A stretch of DNA of 64,000 bases from Phaeovulum veldkampii DSM 11550 (GCF_003034995.1 NZ_PZKF01000009.1:1-64000), one strand, 5' to 3'. Shown: positions 35,827 to 45,163, counted from the stretch's first letter. Notes: generated by a model not told the origin, from the sequence alone. Numbers and translations are program-made.

Positions 35827-36846
35827 ATGACCGATAGCCGTATCACGCTTGCGCTGGAAATTCCCGGCGCCCTGCCCGCCGAAGGTCGGATCGTGCTGTT
35901 CAACCCGACCTCCGGGGCCGACCTGTCAGCACTGCCGAAAGACAGGCTGCATCTGGTGCAGGGCTTTCGCCCCGATCATGACGCATGGGCTGCGCGCGGC
36001 TATGCCGTGGCCCCCGAGGCGCAGGGCGACTATGCCGCCGCCATCGTCTTTCTGCCCCGCGCCAAGGCGCAGGCCCACGCGCTGCTGGCCGAGGCCGCCG
36101 TGCGGGTCGCGCCCGGCGGGCCGATCTGGGTGGACGGGGCGAAAACCGACGGGATCGATTCTGTCCTGAAAGACCTGCGCAAGCGGGGTCAGGTGGGCGA
36201 GCCGATTGCCAAGGCGCATGGCAAAATCTTTTGCCTGCCCAATCCGGGGCCTGCGGTCTTTGCCGACTGGCAGGCCGCGCCCCTGACCCCTGCGCCGGGA
36301 TTTACGACGCTGCCGGGGGTGTTTTCCGCGGATGCGGTTGATCGTGGCTCGGCGCTGCTGGCGGCGGCGCTGCCTGCCAAGCTGCCGGGCCGCGTGGCCG
36401 ATCTGGGCGCAGGCTGGGGCTGGCTTGCCGCCCAGATCTTGACCCGCGCGGGCGTTGAACACCTGCATCTGATCGAGGCCGATCATACCGCGCTGGCCTG
36501 CGCGCGCCGCAACGTCACCGACCCGCGCGCGCAGTTTCACTGGGCTGATGCCACGCAGTTTGTGCCCGAGGCGCGCTTTGGCGCGGTGGTGATGAACCCG
36601 CCTTTCCATGTAGCGCGCGCCGCCGATCCTGGCCTTGGCGCCGCTTTCATCCGCGCCGCAGCGGGAATGCTGTCGCTGTCGGGCACGCTGTGGATGGTGG
36701 CCAACCGGCATTTGCCCTATAAGCCCGTCTTGCGCGGGCTGTTTCACGAGATCGAGGAGATCGGCGCCGATCCCGGCTTCAAGCTGTTCCGCGCTGCCCG
36801 TCCGATTGTGGGGGCCGCGTCCCGCGCGGCGCCGCCCCAGCGCTGA
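35827..36846 (+). CDS. rsmC: RsmC-like class I SAM-dependent methyltransferase
   Basis: A 339-aa protein with the two-domain layout of RsmC/RlmG: an N-terminal non-catalytic domain and a C-terminal Rossmann domain with the SAM motif VADLGAGWGWLAAQI and the target-base motif VVMNPPFHVAR. RsmC makes m2G1207 in 16S rRNA. Close relatives act on other guanines, so the target is inferred. It begins 18 bp after clpS and probably shares its transcript. Confidence 0.85.
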   Translation: MTDSRITLALEIPGALPAEGRIVLFNPTSGADLSALPKDRLHLVQGFRPDHDAWAARGYAVAPEAQGDYAAAIVFLPRAKAQAHALLAEAAVRVAPGGPIWVDGAKTDGIDSVLKDLRKRGQVGEPIAKAHGKIFCLPNPGPAVFADWQAAPLTPAPGFTTLPGVFSADAVDRGSALLAAALPAKLPGRVADLGAGWGWLAAQILTRAGVEHLHLIEADHTALACARRNVTDPRAQFHWADATQFVPEARFGAVVMNPPFHVARAADPGLGAAFIRAAAGMLSLSGTLWMVANRHLPYKPVLRGLFHEIEEIGADPGFKLFRAARPIVGAASRAAPPQR

Positions 36847-36882
36847 GTTTCGCTTTCCGTCCAACAACATCCAAGGGCTACC

Positions 36883-37689
36883 ATGACGCTTTCCATCTCG
36901 GGCAAGACCGCTATCGTGACCGGCGCGGCCAATGGCATCGGGCTGGCCATCGCCCGCCACTTCGTGGACCGCGGCGCCAATGTGATGTTTGCCGACATTG
37001 ACGAGGCCAAGCTGGCCGCCGAGGTTGACGATGCCGCGCATGACGGGCGCCAGCGCCATTTCGCGGGCGATCTGTGCCAGAAGCTGACCGCGCAAAACCT
37101 GCTGTCGGCCACAATCGACGCCTTTGAGAGGATCGACATTCTGGTGAATGCCTCGCGTTCGGTCGCGCGCGCCGATCCGCTGAGCATTGATGACGATGTG
37201 ATCAGTGACATGCTGCGCCAGAACCTGATGGCCAGTCTTCGGCTCAGCCAGATGACCGCAAGGCGAATGATCTCGCAGGCCGAGAAAGACGGCCGCACCG
37301 GCCAGCCGATCGGGTCGATCATCAACATCTCGTCGATCGCGGCGCGGCTCGCGCAGCCCGAGTTGATGGCCTATTCCATCGCCTGCGCAGGGCTGGATCA
37401 GGCGACGCGGTCGCTCGCGGTGGCGCTGGCGCCGCAGGGCATCCGGGTGAATGGCGTGGCCTTCGGCAGCTTGATGAGCGCCTCGATGCAGGCCGCGCTG
37501 AAAGATCACCCCGGCTGGCGCGATGAGATCACCGCCAACACCCCGATGGGCCGAATTGCTGCGCCGGTAGAACTGGCCGAGGCGGTGCAGTTTCTGGCCG
37601 CCGACGGTTCGGGCTTTGTGACCGGCCAGATTCTGACGGTCGATGGTGGCCGAACGCTGATCGACCCGGTCAACGTGCCGATCTTCTAG
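36883..37689 (+). CDS. SDR-family protein lacking the catalytic lysine
   Basis: A 268-aa short-chain dehydrogenase fold protein with the NAD(P) motif TGAANGIG (residues 13-20), Asn114, Ser150, and Tyr164. At the position of the catalytic Lys (Y-x3-K) it has Cys168 (AYSIACAGLDQA), and the usual NNAG motif reads VNASRS. The C-terminal pattern VTGQILTVDGGRTL is normal. Loss of the Lys should impair ordinary SDR catalysis, so it may be a binding or regulatory protein, or use another mechanism. It lies between the RsmC-like gene (36 bp upstream) and a convergent lipoprotein gene. Confidence 0.85.
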   Translation: MTLSISGKTAIVTGAANGIGLAIARHFVDRGANVMFADIDEAKLAAEVDDAAHDGRQRHFAGDLCQKLTAQNLLSATIDAFERIDILVNASRSVARADPLSIDDDVISDMLRQNLMASLRLSQMTARRMISQAEKDGRTGQPIGSIINISSIAARLAQPELMAYSIACAGLDQATRSLAVALAPQGIRVNGVAFGSLMSASMQAALKDHPGWRDEITANTPMGRIAAPVELAEAVQFLAADGSGFVTGQILTVDGGRTLIDPVNVPIF

Positions 37690-37695
37690 CCCACC

Positions 37696-38112
37696 CTATT
37701 CGGGATACTGCTGTTTGCAGATGCGAATCTCGGCCTCGGCGGCGCTCGCCAGTTCGCGCCGCTTGGCGATCAGCCCGTCGCGCTTGCGCCGTTCGGATGC
37801 CGGGTCGATTGCGACGCGGCGGGTATAGGTTTCGGTGTAATCCTCAAGGCACATCCGCGGCGGCGGTGGCGGCAGCGGCTTGCCATCAGGCCCCGGCCGC
37901 ATCGGATAGCGCGGTTCACAGCGCACCCAGCGGCTACGCGTGACCTCATACTCCTCCAGCGCATAGCCGCGGGCCAGATTTTGCTGCACCTCGGCCAACA
38001 GGCTTTCGACCGTGCGCAATTCCTTGGTGGCGCGGTAGATGCAGCGTTCCTGCGGCGTGCCGCAGGCGGCCAGAAGGGCCAGCAGGACAAGGGGGGCAAA
38101 GAGGCGACGCAT
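37696..38112 (-). CDS. Putative lipoprotein, function unknown
   Basis: A 138-aa protein with a short signal peptide and lipobox (LLALLAAC, lipidated Cys17). The mature part is rich in charged residues with several Cys (ERCIYRATKEL, WVRCEPRY, RMCLEDYTE, IRICKQQYPE), a Pro run (KPLPPPPPRM) and a helical C-terminus. No known domain is recognised. The ATG at 38112 is chosen because it gives the lipoprotein signal; longer frames run into the hemF promoter. Confidence 0.75.
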   Translation of the reverse strand: MRRLFAPLVLLALLAACGTPQERCIYRATKELRTVESLLAEVQQNLARGYALEEYEVTRSRWVRCEPRYPMRPGPDGKPLPPPPPRMCLEDYTETYTRRVAIDPASERRKRDGLIAKRRELASAAEAEIRICKQQYPE

Positions 38113-38233
38113 GGCGGACTCCGGTCTGGTTACGGCCAGAATGGACCCGGCGGGGGCAAAAGGCAATTCCGGTGCTCGCCCGGTGCTGTTAGGACAGAGG
38201 CGGGAGATGTCAGGGACGCGAAAGGGAGCCGCG

Positions 38234-39103
38234 ATGACCGAGGATTTCACCGGAAAGAAGGAAACCGCCGCCGCGTGGTTCCGCACGCTTCGCGACCGGA
38301 TCGTGACCGCCTGCGAGGCGCTGGAAGACGCCGCCGACAGCGATGCGCGGTTTGAAAGCACCCCCACAAGGCGCACTGCCCCCGATGGCAGCGACGCGGG
38401 TGGCGGCCTGATGAGCGTGCTGCGCGGCGGCAAGGTGTTTGAAAAGATGGGGGTTGCGGTGTCTGCCGTCCACGGCACGCTGAACCCGCGGGCGCAGGCG
38501 GCGATGGCGGCGCGCGGGGTGCCGGGCATGGCCCAAGACCCGCGGTTCTGGGCGTCGGGGATCAGCCTTGTGGCGCATATGCAAAACCCGCATTGCCCGG
38601 CCGTTCACATGAACACCCGCATGTTCTGGACGCCCGGCGCATGGTGGTTCGGCGGCGGCTCCGACCTGAACCCCTGCATCGTCTACCCCGAGGATACGAT
38701 ACATTTCCACGCGGTGATGAAGGCCGCCTGCGACGCGCATGCGCCCGACTACTACCCCCGCTTCAAGGCCTGGGCGGATGAATATTTCTTTGTCCCCCAC
38801 CGGGGCCGCGCGCGGGGCGAGGGGGGCATTTTCTTTGACGATCTGAACACCGGCGACTGGGAGGCCGATTTCGCTTTTGTGAAATCGGTGGGCGAGGCGT
38901 TTCTGCCCGCCTTTCTGCCGCTGGTTGCGCGTCGTCAGGCCACGCCCTGGACCGAGGCCGACCGTGAAACCCAGCTCGTCCACCGCGGGCTTTATGCCGA
39001 ATACAACCTGATCATTGATCGCGGCACAAAATTCGGGCTGGAAACCGGACATGATGCCAATGCGGTGCTGATGACCATGCCGCCCATCGCGAAATGGCCC
39101 TGA
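38234..39103 (+). CDS. hemF: Oxygen-dependent coproporphyrinogen III oxidase
   Basis: A 289-aa HemF, the aerobic enzyme for the same step as HemN. Conserved features include GGGLMSVLRGGKVFEKMGVA, SLVAHMQNPHCPAVHMNTRM, AWWFGGGSDLNPCIVY, HRGRARGEGGIFFDDLNTGD and the C-terminal TKFGLETGHDANAVLMTMPP. The ATG at 38234 follows GGGAG. Together with hemN it lets the cell make haem with or without oxygen. No FnrL box is seen before it. Confidence 0.96.
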   Translation: MTEDFTGKKETAAAWFRTLRDRIVTACEALEDAADSDARFESTPTRRTAPDGSDAGGGLMSVLRGGKVFEKMGVAVSAVHGTLNPRAQAAMAARGVPGMAQDPRFWASGISLVAHMQNPHCPAVHMNTRMFWTPGAWWFGGGSDLNPCIVYPEDTIHFHAVMKAACDAHAPDYYPRFKAWADEYFFVPHRGRARGEGGIFFDDLNTGDWEADFAFVKSVGEAFLPAFLPLVARRQATPWTEADRETQLVHRGLYAEYNLIIDRGTKFGLETGHDANAVLMTMPPIAKWP

Positions 39104-39222
39104 ACCGGGGCGCGGGGCTATACAGGCGCGGGATTTTGCGCTAGGGCAGGGATAACTTGCGCGCGGCTTCCCGCGCGCTGTTCGCCTGCGCATCCCGCGC
39201 GGCCTTCCCGGAAAGACAGACG

Positions 39223-41097
39223 ATGACCAAGTTCGACGGCGTGCATGAGGCTTTGGCCGAAGCCCTCGCTGCAAAGGGCTATGACAGCCTGACCCCCGTG
39301 CAAGAGGCGGTGATCGACCCGGCCCTTGGCCAGGCCGACCTGCTGGTGTCGGCGCAGACCGGATCGGGCAAGACCGTGGCCTTCGGGCTGGCGATGGCCG
39401 CGGGCCTGCTGGGGGCCGAGCGCCGCCTTGGCCTGCCCGGCGCGCCCCGCGCGCTGATCATCGCGCCGACGCGCGAATTGGCAATGCAGGTCCGGCGCGA
39501 ACTGGATTGGCTGTATGGCTCCACCGGGGCCGTTCTGGCTTCGTGCGTGGGGGGGATGGACGCGCGCAGCGAACGCCGCGCGCTGGAACGCGGCGCCCAT
39601 ATCGTGGTGGGCACGCCGGGGCGCATTTGCGACCATATGCGGCGCGGCGCGCTGGATGTGTCTGCGCTTGAGGTGGCAGTGCTGGACGAGGCTGACGAGA
39701 TGCTTGATCTCGGCTTTCGCGAGGATCTGGAATATATCCTCGACGCCGCCCCCGAAACCCGCCGCACGCTGATGTTTTCGGCTACGGTGTCAAAAGAAAT
39801 CGCGCGGCTGGCGGGCAGCTATCAGCGTGACGCGCAGCGGATTTCGACCATTGCCCACCGCGAACAGCACAGCGACATCGAATATCGCGCGCTGCTGGTC
39901 GATCAGGCCGACCGTGAAAACGCCATTGTCAACGTGCTGCGGTTTTACGAGGCCAGGAATACGCTGGTGTTCTGTTCCACCCGCGCCATGGTCACGCATC
40001 TGACGACGCGATTTCTGAACCGCGGCTTTCAGGTGGTGGCGCTGTCGGGCGAGTTGAGCCAGGCCGAGCGCAGCCACGCCTTGCAAGCGATGCGCGACGG
40101 GCGCGCGCGGGTCTGCATCGCTACCGATGTGGCTGCCCGCGGCATTGACCTGCCGGGGCTGGAGCTGGTGGTCCATGCCGATCTGCCGGTGAACAAGGAG
40201 GCGCTGCTGCACCGTTCGGGCCGCACCGGGCGGGCAGGCTCCAAGGGCGTTTCGGCGATCATCGTGCCGTTCTCGGCCCGCAAGAAGGCCGAGCGCCTGC
40301 TGGGGCTTGCCGGGATCAGCGCCGAATGGGGCAGCGCCCCCAGCGCCGAAGAGGTCAGCGCGCGTGATGTGGACCGGCTGTTGTCGGACCCGGTGCTGAC
40401 ACAGCCGGTCAGCGAAGATGAAACCGCGCTGGTCACCCGCCTGATGCAGACCTATGACGCCGAGGCGCTGGCCGCCGCAGTGATGCGACAATACATGGCC
40501 CAGCGGTCGGCCCCCGAAGATCTGGTGCCGGTCAGCCCCGACGGGGCCAAGCCGCGCGCACGGGTCGAATTTGGCGAAAGCCTGTGGGTTGCCCTGACGG
40601 TGGGCGTGACAGGCCGGGCCGATCCGCGCTGGTTGCTGCCGATGCTGTGCCGCGCGGGTGATCTGTCGCGCCGCGATATCGGCGCGATCCGCGTGCAGGA
40701 GGAACAGACGCTGGTGCAGTTGCATGCCGATTGCGCGCAACGGTTCCTGGCGGCCATCGGGCCCGAGCGGATGCTGGAAGATGGCATCGGCGTAACCGTT
40801 CTGGACAAGGCCCCGACCGGTCTTGAGGCCGAGTCTGCCCCGCGTCCCGCCCGCGCCCCGCGTGCAGACGGGCGGGGCGATGCGCCCAAACCCCGCGCGC
40901 CCTATGGCGAGAAGAAACCCTATCGCAAGGGCCAGACCTTTGAGGCCGAGGGCAAGCCCGCTGTGAAACCCTGGGCCAAGCCCGAGGGCAAGGCGGGCAA
41001 GCCTGCGGCCAAATTCGGCAAACCTGCGGCCGGCGCCAAACCGACCGCCGCCAAGCCCGGCAAGGGCGGCAAGCCAAAGCCCAAGGGCTGGGCATAG
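39223..41097 (+). CDS. DEAD-box RNA helicase (DeaD/CsdA type) with basic C-terminal tail
   Basis: A 624-aa ATP-dependent RNA helicase. All motifs are visible: Q motif (SLTPVQEAVI), I (SAQTGSGKTVAFG), Ia (APTRELAMQ), Ib (TPGR), II DEAD (VLDEADEMLDLGF), III (FSAT), IV (LVFCSTRAM), V (ATDVAARGIDLPG) and VI (HRSGRTGRAG). A DbpA-like RNA-binding domain follows (RRDIGAIRVQEEQTLVQLHA), then about 75 residues rich in Lys, Pro, Ala and Gly. Such proteins act in ribosome assembly and mRNA decay, often in the cold. The ATG at 39223 fits the Q-motif spacing. A strong terminator follows. Confidence 0.92.
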   Translation: MTKFDGVHEALAEALAAKGYDSLTPVQEAVIDPALGQADLLVSAQTGSGKTVAFGLAMAAGLLGAERRLGLPGAPRALIIAPTRELAMQVRRELDWLYGSTGAVLASCVGGMDARSERRALERGAHIVVGTPGRICDHMRRGALDVSALEVAVLDEADEMLDLGFREDLEYILDAAPETRRTLMFSATVSKEIARLAGSYQRDAQRISTIAHREQHSDIEYRALLVDQADRENAIVNVLRFYEARNTLVFCSTRAMVTHLTTRFLNRGFQVVALSGELSQAERSHALQAMRDGRARVCIATDVAARGIDLPGLELVVHADLPVNKEALLHRSGRTGRAGSKGVSAIIVPFSARKKAERLLGLAGISAEWGSAPSAEEVSARDVDRLLSDPVLTQPVSEDETALVTRLMQTYDAEALAAAVMRQYMAQRSAPEDLVPVSPDGAKPRARVEFGESLWVALTVGVTGRADPRWLLPMLCRAGDLSRRDIGAIRVQEEQTLVQLHADCAQRFLAAIGPERMLEDGIGVTVLDKAPTGLEAESAPRPARAPRADGRGDAPKPRAPYGEKKPYRKGQTFEAEGKPAVKPWAKPEGKAGKPAAKFGKPAAGAKPTAAKPGKGGKPKPKGWA

Positions 41098-41121
41098 GCC
41101 CGGCAGCGGCCCACCAATGCA

Positions 41122-41147
41122 AAAGGGCGCCCCGCGGGGCGCCCTTT
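41122..41147. terminator. Bidirectional rho-independent terminator between the helicase gene and hemE
   Basis: A perfect 12-bp stem AAAGGGCGCCCC / GGGGCGCCCTTT around a GC centre, flanked by A-rich and T-rich sides (GTCGTTTT to the right). It sits between convergent genes. Confidence 0.92.
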
Positions 41148-41170
41148 GTCGTTTTGGAACCGGCAACGGC

Positions 41171-42202
41171 TTAGCCGTTGCGTATCGTCTCGACCATCAG
41201 GCTGACGTTGTCGGGGTTGGCCTCGGGGGTGATGCCGTGGCCCAGGTTGAAGATATGCGGCCCGTTGCGGAACGCCTGCACCACGCGGCGCGTGGCCTCG
41301 ATCAGCTCATCGCCGCCGGTGACCATGTGGCGCGGGTCCATGTTGCCCTGCACGCAGCCGTCGATCTGCACATTGGCCGCCGCCCATTCCGGTGTGACCG
41401 AGTTGTCGAGCGCGACACAATCGGCGCCGGTGGCCTTGGCAAAGCCGATGTAGCCCTCGCCCGCCTCGCGCGGGAAGGCGATGATCGGCAGGCCGGGGTG
41501 GCGGCGTTTCAGTTCCGCGATCATGCGGCGGGTGGGTTCCACCGCGAAATCGGTGAAATCCTGGCCCTTCAGGCTGCCCGCCCAACTGTCGAAGATCTTT
41601 ACGACCTCGGCGCCGGCTTCGACCTGTTTCGACAGGTATTCGATGCTGGCGTCGGTCAGCAGGTCGATGATCGCGGCAAAGGTCTCGCGGTCGGTATCCT
41701 TCAGCGCGTGTGCAGCGGCCTGATCTTTCGACCCGCGGCCCGCGATCATGTAGGTCGCCACCGTCCACGGCGCGCCGCAGAACCCGATCAGCGTGGTTTC
41801 CTTGGGCAGTTCGCGCGACAGGATGCGCACGGTTTCATAAACCGGGGCCAGCGTGTCGTGGATGTCGTCCTTGCCCTTCAGCGTCTTCAGCCCTTCGGCC
41901 GAGGTCACGGTTGACATACGCGGGCCTTCGCCGGTCTCAAACCACAGATCGGCGCCCAGAGCCTGCGGCAGCAGCAGGATATCGGCAAACAGGATCGCCG
42001 CATCAAAGCCATAGCGGCGGATCGGCTGCAACGTCACCTCGGCAGCCAGTTCCGAGTTGTAGCACAGCGACAGGAAATCGCCTGCCTGCGCACGGGTGGC
42101 GCGATATTCCGGCAGGTAGCGGCCGGCCTGACGCATCATCCACACTGGCGGGGTGGGCAGGGTTTCGCCTTTCAGGGCGCGCAGGATGGTCTTGTCGCTC
42201 AT
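41171..42202 (-). CDS. hemE: Uroporphyrinogen decarboxylase
   Basis: A 343-aa HemE that decarboxylates uroporphyrinogen III to coproporphyrinogen III. The signature [16 protein letters not shown] is near the N-terminus, followed by [35 protein letters not shown] and FDSWAGSL, and near the C-terminus [27 protein letters not shown] precedes the ATG at 42202. It is divergent from hemC, an arrangement that lets two haem-pathway genes share a 96-bp control region. Confidence 0.96.
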   Translation of the reverse strand: MSDKTILRALKGETLPTPPVWMMRQAGRYLPEYRATRAQAGDFLSLCYNSELAAEVTLQPIRRYGFDAAILFADILLLPQALGADLWFETGEGPRMSTVTSAEGLKTLKGKDDIHDTLAPVYETVRILSRELPKETTLIGFCGAPWTVATYMIAGRGSKDQAAAHALKDTDRETFAAIIDLLTDASIEYLSKQVEAGAEVVKIFDSWAGSLKGQDFTDFAVEPTRRMIAELKRRHPGLPIIAFPREAGEGYIGFAKATGADCVALDNSVTPEWAAANVQIDGCVQGNMDPRHMVTGGDELIEATRRVVQAFRNGPHIFNLGHGITPEANPDNVSLMVETIRNG

Positions 42203-42298
42203 GTCCAGTCTCCTTTGGCTCCTTCATCGCGGCCTGCGGCGCGATGTCAAGCGGGACGTGCCTTGCGCGGGCCTTTTGACGCGGTTATTCCTTGACCC

Positions 42299-43240
42299 AT
42301 GAAACAGATGCCCACACCCAATTCGCCCCTGAAGATCGGCACCCGCGGTTCGCCGCTTGCCTTGGCTCAGGCATATGAAACGCGGCGTCGCCTGATGGCG
42401 GCGCATGGCCTGCCCGAGGCTGCCTTTGAAATCGTGGTCATCAAGACCACGGGCGACAGGGTGCTGGATCGCGCCCTGCGCGATGTCGGCGGCAAAGGCC
42501 TGTTCACCAAGGAAATCGAGGATGCAATGTATGCCGGCGATATTGATATCGCCGTGCATTCGATGAAGGACGTGCCCACGGTTCAGCCCGACGGGCTGGT
42601 GATCGCGGGCTATCTGCCGCGCGAAGATGTGCGCGATGCCTTCATCTCGCCCGGGGTTGAACGGCTGGCAGACCTGCCCGAGGGGGCCGTTGTCGGCTCG
42701 TCCAGCTTGCGGCGCCGCGCGCAACTGGCCAACCGCCGCCCCGACCTGCAACTGGTCGAGTTCCGCGGCAACGTGCAGACCCGCCTTAAAAAGCTGGAAG
42801 ACGGCGTCGCCGTGGCGACCTTCCTTGCCATGGCCGGTCTGAATCGTCTGGGGATGAGCCATATCGCCCGCTCGGCCATCGAGGTTGAAGAGATGCTGCC
42901 CGCCGTGGCGCAGGGCGCCATCGGTCTGGAACGGCGTGCCGATGATGCCCGCGCCGAAATGCTGCTGGAGCCTATCCTCGACGTGCCCACCGGCCAGCGT
43001 CTGGCCGCGGAACGGGCTTTCCTGCTGGTGCTGGACGGGTCGTGCGAAACCCCGATCGCCGGTTTGGCGGTGATCGAAGGCGATACCTTGTGGCTGCGTG
43101 GCGAGATTCTGCGCCCCGACGGCTCAGAGCGGATCACCGGTGAACGCCGCGCCCCGATTGCCGAGGCCGAGGCGCTGGGCCGCGGTCTGGCCGACGAACT
43201 GCTGGCGCAGGCGCCGGCCGGGTTCTTTGACTGGAACTGA
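42299..43240 (+). CDS. hemC: Hydroxymethylbilane synthase (porphobilinogen deaminase)
   Basis: A 313-aa HemC that polymerises four porphobilinogens. It shows IGTRGSPLALAQA, the catalytic Asp83 in DIDIAVHSMKDVP, the cofactor arginines in SSSLRRRAQL and FRGNVQTRL, and the dipyrromethane-cofactor Cys249 in LVLDGSCETPIAG. Start at the ATG 42299; no clear ribosome-binding site is seen, and an ATG three codons later is equally possible. A strong terminator follows the stop. Confidence 0.95.
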   Translation: MKQMPTPNSPLKIGTRGSPLALAQAYETRRRLMAAHGLPEAAFEIVVIKTTGDRVLDRALRDVGGKGLFTKEIEDAMYAGDIDIAVHSMKDVPTVQPDGLVIAGYLPREDVRDAFISPGVERLADLPEGAVVGSSSLRRRAQLANRRPDLQLVEFRGNVQTRLKKLEDGVAVATFLAMAGLNRLGMSHIARSAIEVEEMLPAVAQGAIGLERRADDARAEMLLEPILDVPTGQRLAAERAFLLVLDGSCETPIAGLAVIEGDTLWLRGEILRPDGSERITGERRAPIAEAEALGRGLADELLAQAPAGFFDWN

Positions 43241-43261
43241 GACGGCTTTCATCATGACCAG

Positions 43262-43290
43262 AACGCCGCCGGGCAACCGGCGGCGTTTTT
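43262..43290 (+). terminator. Rho-independent terminator after hemC
   Basis: A perfect 11-bp stem AACGCCGCCGG / CCGGCGGCGTT (43262-43272 with 43277-43287), a GCAA tetraloop and a run of five T. It lies between hemC and the convergent MFS gene. Confidence 0.93.
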
Positions 43291-43297
43291 CGTTGGG

Positions 43298-44440
43298 TCA
43301 GAACCCCGTGCGCCGGTCCATCAGCCACAGCGCAATGGCCCCGCTGGCGGCCACGCCCGCCCCCAGCGCCGCCGCCAGCCCATAGCCCGACAGCGCGGTG
43401 CCGATGGCAAAGGCCGCAGCGCAGGTGCCTTCGCCCGCAAGCCTTTGCAACGCGATCAGCGAGGCCCCGGCGCCGGGGCGGTCGGCCATCAGATCCTGAA
43501 GGTAGGCGATGGGCAGCGTCAAGATCAGCGCGCCCCCCACCGCAGCGGGCACGATCAGCAGCCAGACAAAGGGCCCGTGCGCCAGCACTGGCAGCAGCGC
43601 CAGATGGCTGGAATACAAAAGCGCCCCGATCACGATCAGCCCGCCCTTGGGCGCCCGCGCCGCCACCAGCGGCAGGGCCAGCATGAAGGGCACCTCCAGC
43701 CCCGCGACAAAGCCCACGAACAGCGCCACATCGGCCGCGCCGCGCCCCTCGGTCGCGGCAAAGACTAGCCCGATCAGCACCAGATACAGAATCACCCCGC
43801 CATTCACCGCCCCCAGCGCCAGCACCCGCACCAGCACCCGGCCGCTCCCCAACTCGCGTAGCGACGCGGCAAAGCTCAGCCCCGAGGGCGTGTCGGTCCA
43901 GGCGGTGGCGCCATCGCGCGGCCAGGCCCGCAGGCTGATCGCCAGCATTATGCCTGCCAGCAGCAGGCAGACCGGATAGACCGCCATGATCTCGATCCCG
44001 GCGGAAAAGGCCACCGACCAGACCGGCAGAACCAGCACGAAGGGCACCGCAAACAGCGCCCGCAGTGCCGACAGAATCGCCCCTCGCGCCTCGTCGGGGT
44101 GGGTCGAGGCGGCCAGCCGGGCAAAGGCGAACAACTGCCCGAAGATTGTGGAGGACAGCGGCAACAGCAGCGCATGGGTGGCCACAAAGGCCCAGGGCGC
44201 GCGGCCCGCCAACACCAGCGCCAGCCCCGCCACCATCAGCGCCATCGAGGCGGTGGCAATCGCGCGGCGGTTGGCGCGCTGATCAGACCGTATGCCGAAG
44301 GCGACCGAGGCCGTAACCGAAACCAGCGCCGCGCAGACCAGAACGGCGGCATAGCCATGGTCACCCAGCCCGAATTCGGCCACCGCCAGCGTAGAGACAT
44401 AGGGCGCCAGCGTCGCGATCAGTGCGCCATACAGCACCAT
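43298..44440 (-). CDS. MFS transporter (sugar-efflux/SetA-like), substrate unknown
   Basis: A 380-aa frame with 11-12 hydrophobic segments typical of the major facilitator superfamily, such as GYAAVLVCAALVSVTASVAF and FGIRSDQRANRR as the A-motif-like loop. The only ATG (44440) falls inside what should be TM1 and has no ribosome-binding site. The frame is open for 25 more codons up to the engB stop (44516-44518), encoding a plausible start (LRRLAPFTPILTDPALRLTA), so the real start may be a non-ATG codon near 44504-44515. It is probably co-transcribed with engB. Confidence 0.75.
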   Translation of the reverse strand: MVLYGALIATLAPYVSTLAVAEFGLGDHGYAAVLVCAALVSVTASVAFGIRSDQRANRRAIATASMALMVAGLALVLAGRAPWAFVATHALLLPLSSTIFGQLFAFARLAASTHPDEARGAILSALRALFAVPFVLVLPVWSVAFSAGIEIMAVYPVCLLLAGIMLAISLRAWPRDGATAWTDTPSGLSFAASLRELGSGRVLVRVLALGAVNGGVILYLVLIGLVFAATEGRGAADVALFVGFVAGLEVPFMLALPLVAARAPKGGLIVIGALLYSSHLALLPVLAHGPFVWLLIVPAAVGGALILTLPIAYLQDLMADRPGAGASLIALQRLAGEGTCAAAFAIGTALSGYGLAAALGAGVAASGAIALWLMDRRTGF

Positions 44441-44515
44441 CAGCGCGGCGGTCAGCCGCAGCGCCGGATCGGTCAGGATCGGGGTAAACGGGGCCAGCCT
44501 GCGCAGGATCGCCCC

Positions 44516-45163
44516 CTAGACCAGCGTGGCGATGATGGCACGCAGCGTCTCGATCCCGTCGCCTTTTTCCGACGAGGTCAGCACGATCTCGGGGTATGCG
44601 GCGGGGTGCTTGGCCAGCGCGCCACGAACCTGTTCAATCACTTGGGCCTGATCGGCGCGGCTGACCTTGTCGGCCTTGGTCAGCACGACCTGAAAGGTGA
44701 CCGCCGAGCGGTCAAGCAGGGCCAGGATTTCGTCATCGACCTTTTTCACGCCATGGCGCGTGTCGATCAGCACAAAGGCCCGGCGCAGCGTGACGCGGCC
44801 CGACAGATAGGCCTTCAGCAGGCGTTGCCACTTTTCCACCACCGCCAGCGGCGCCTCTGCATAGCCATAGCCGGGCAGGTCCACCAGATAAGGCCCCTGC
44901 GTGGTGAAATAGTTGATCTCTTGCGTGCGGCCCGGCGTGTTCGAGGCGCGCGCCAGCGTCTTGCGGCCGGTCAGGGCGTTGATCAGGCTCGATTTGCCCA
45001 CGTTGGAGCGGCCCGCGAAACAGACCTCCAGCCGGTCGGCCGGGGGCAGGCCGTCCATCGCCACTACGCCCTTGAGAAACTCCACCGGACCGGCGAACAT
45101 CAGCCGCCCGGCTTCGCGGGCCTCGGGCTCTGGCTCGGGGGCGAGGGGAAACTGAACCTGCAT
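44516..45163 (-). CDS. engB: Ribosome-biogenesis GTPase EngB (YihA/YsxC)
   Basis: A 215-aa TRAFAC GTPase for large-subunit assembly. Motifs: G1 FAGRSNVGKSSLINAL, G2 SNTPGRTQEINYF, G3 LVDLPGYGYAEAP, G4 VVLTKADKVSRAD, G5-like LTSSEKGDG. The ATG at 45163 overlaps the stop of the MOSC gene (TGATG). It is placed in the rpmH-rnpA-yidD-yidC run, its usual neighbourhood in alphaproteobacteria. Confidence 0.95.
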   Translation of the reverse strand: MQVQFPLAPEPEPEAREAGRLMFAGPVEFLKGVVAMDGLPPADRLEVCFAGRSNVGKSSLINALTGRKTLARASNTPGRTQEINYFTTQGPYLVDLPGYGYAEAPLAVVEKWQRLLKAYLSGRVTLRRAFVLIDTRHGVKKVDDEILALLDRSAVTFQVVLTKADKVSRADQAQVIEQVRGALAKHPAAYPEIVLTSSEKGDGIETLRAIIATLV

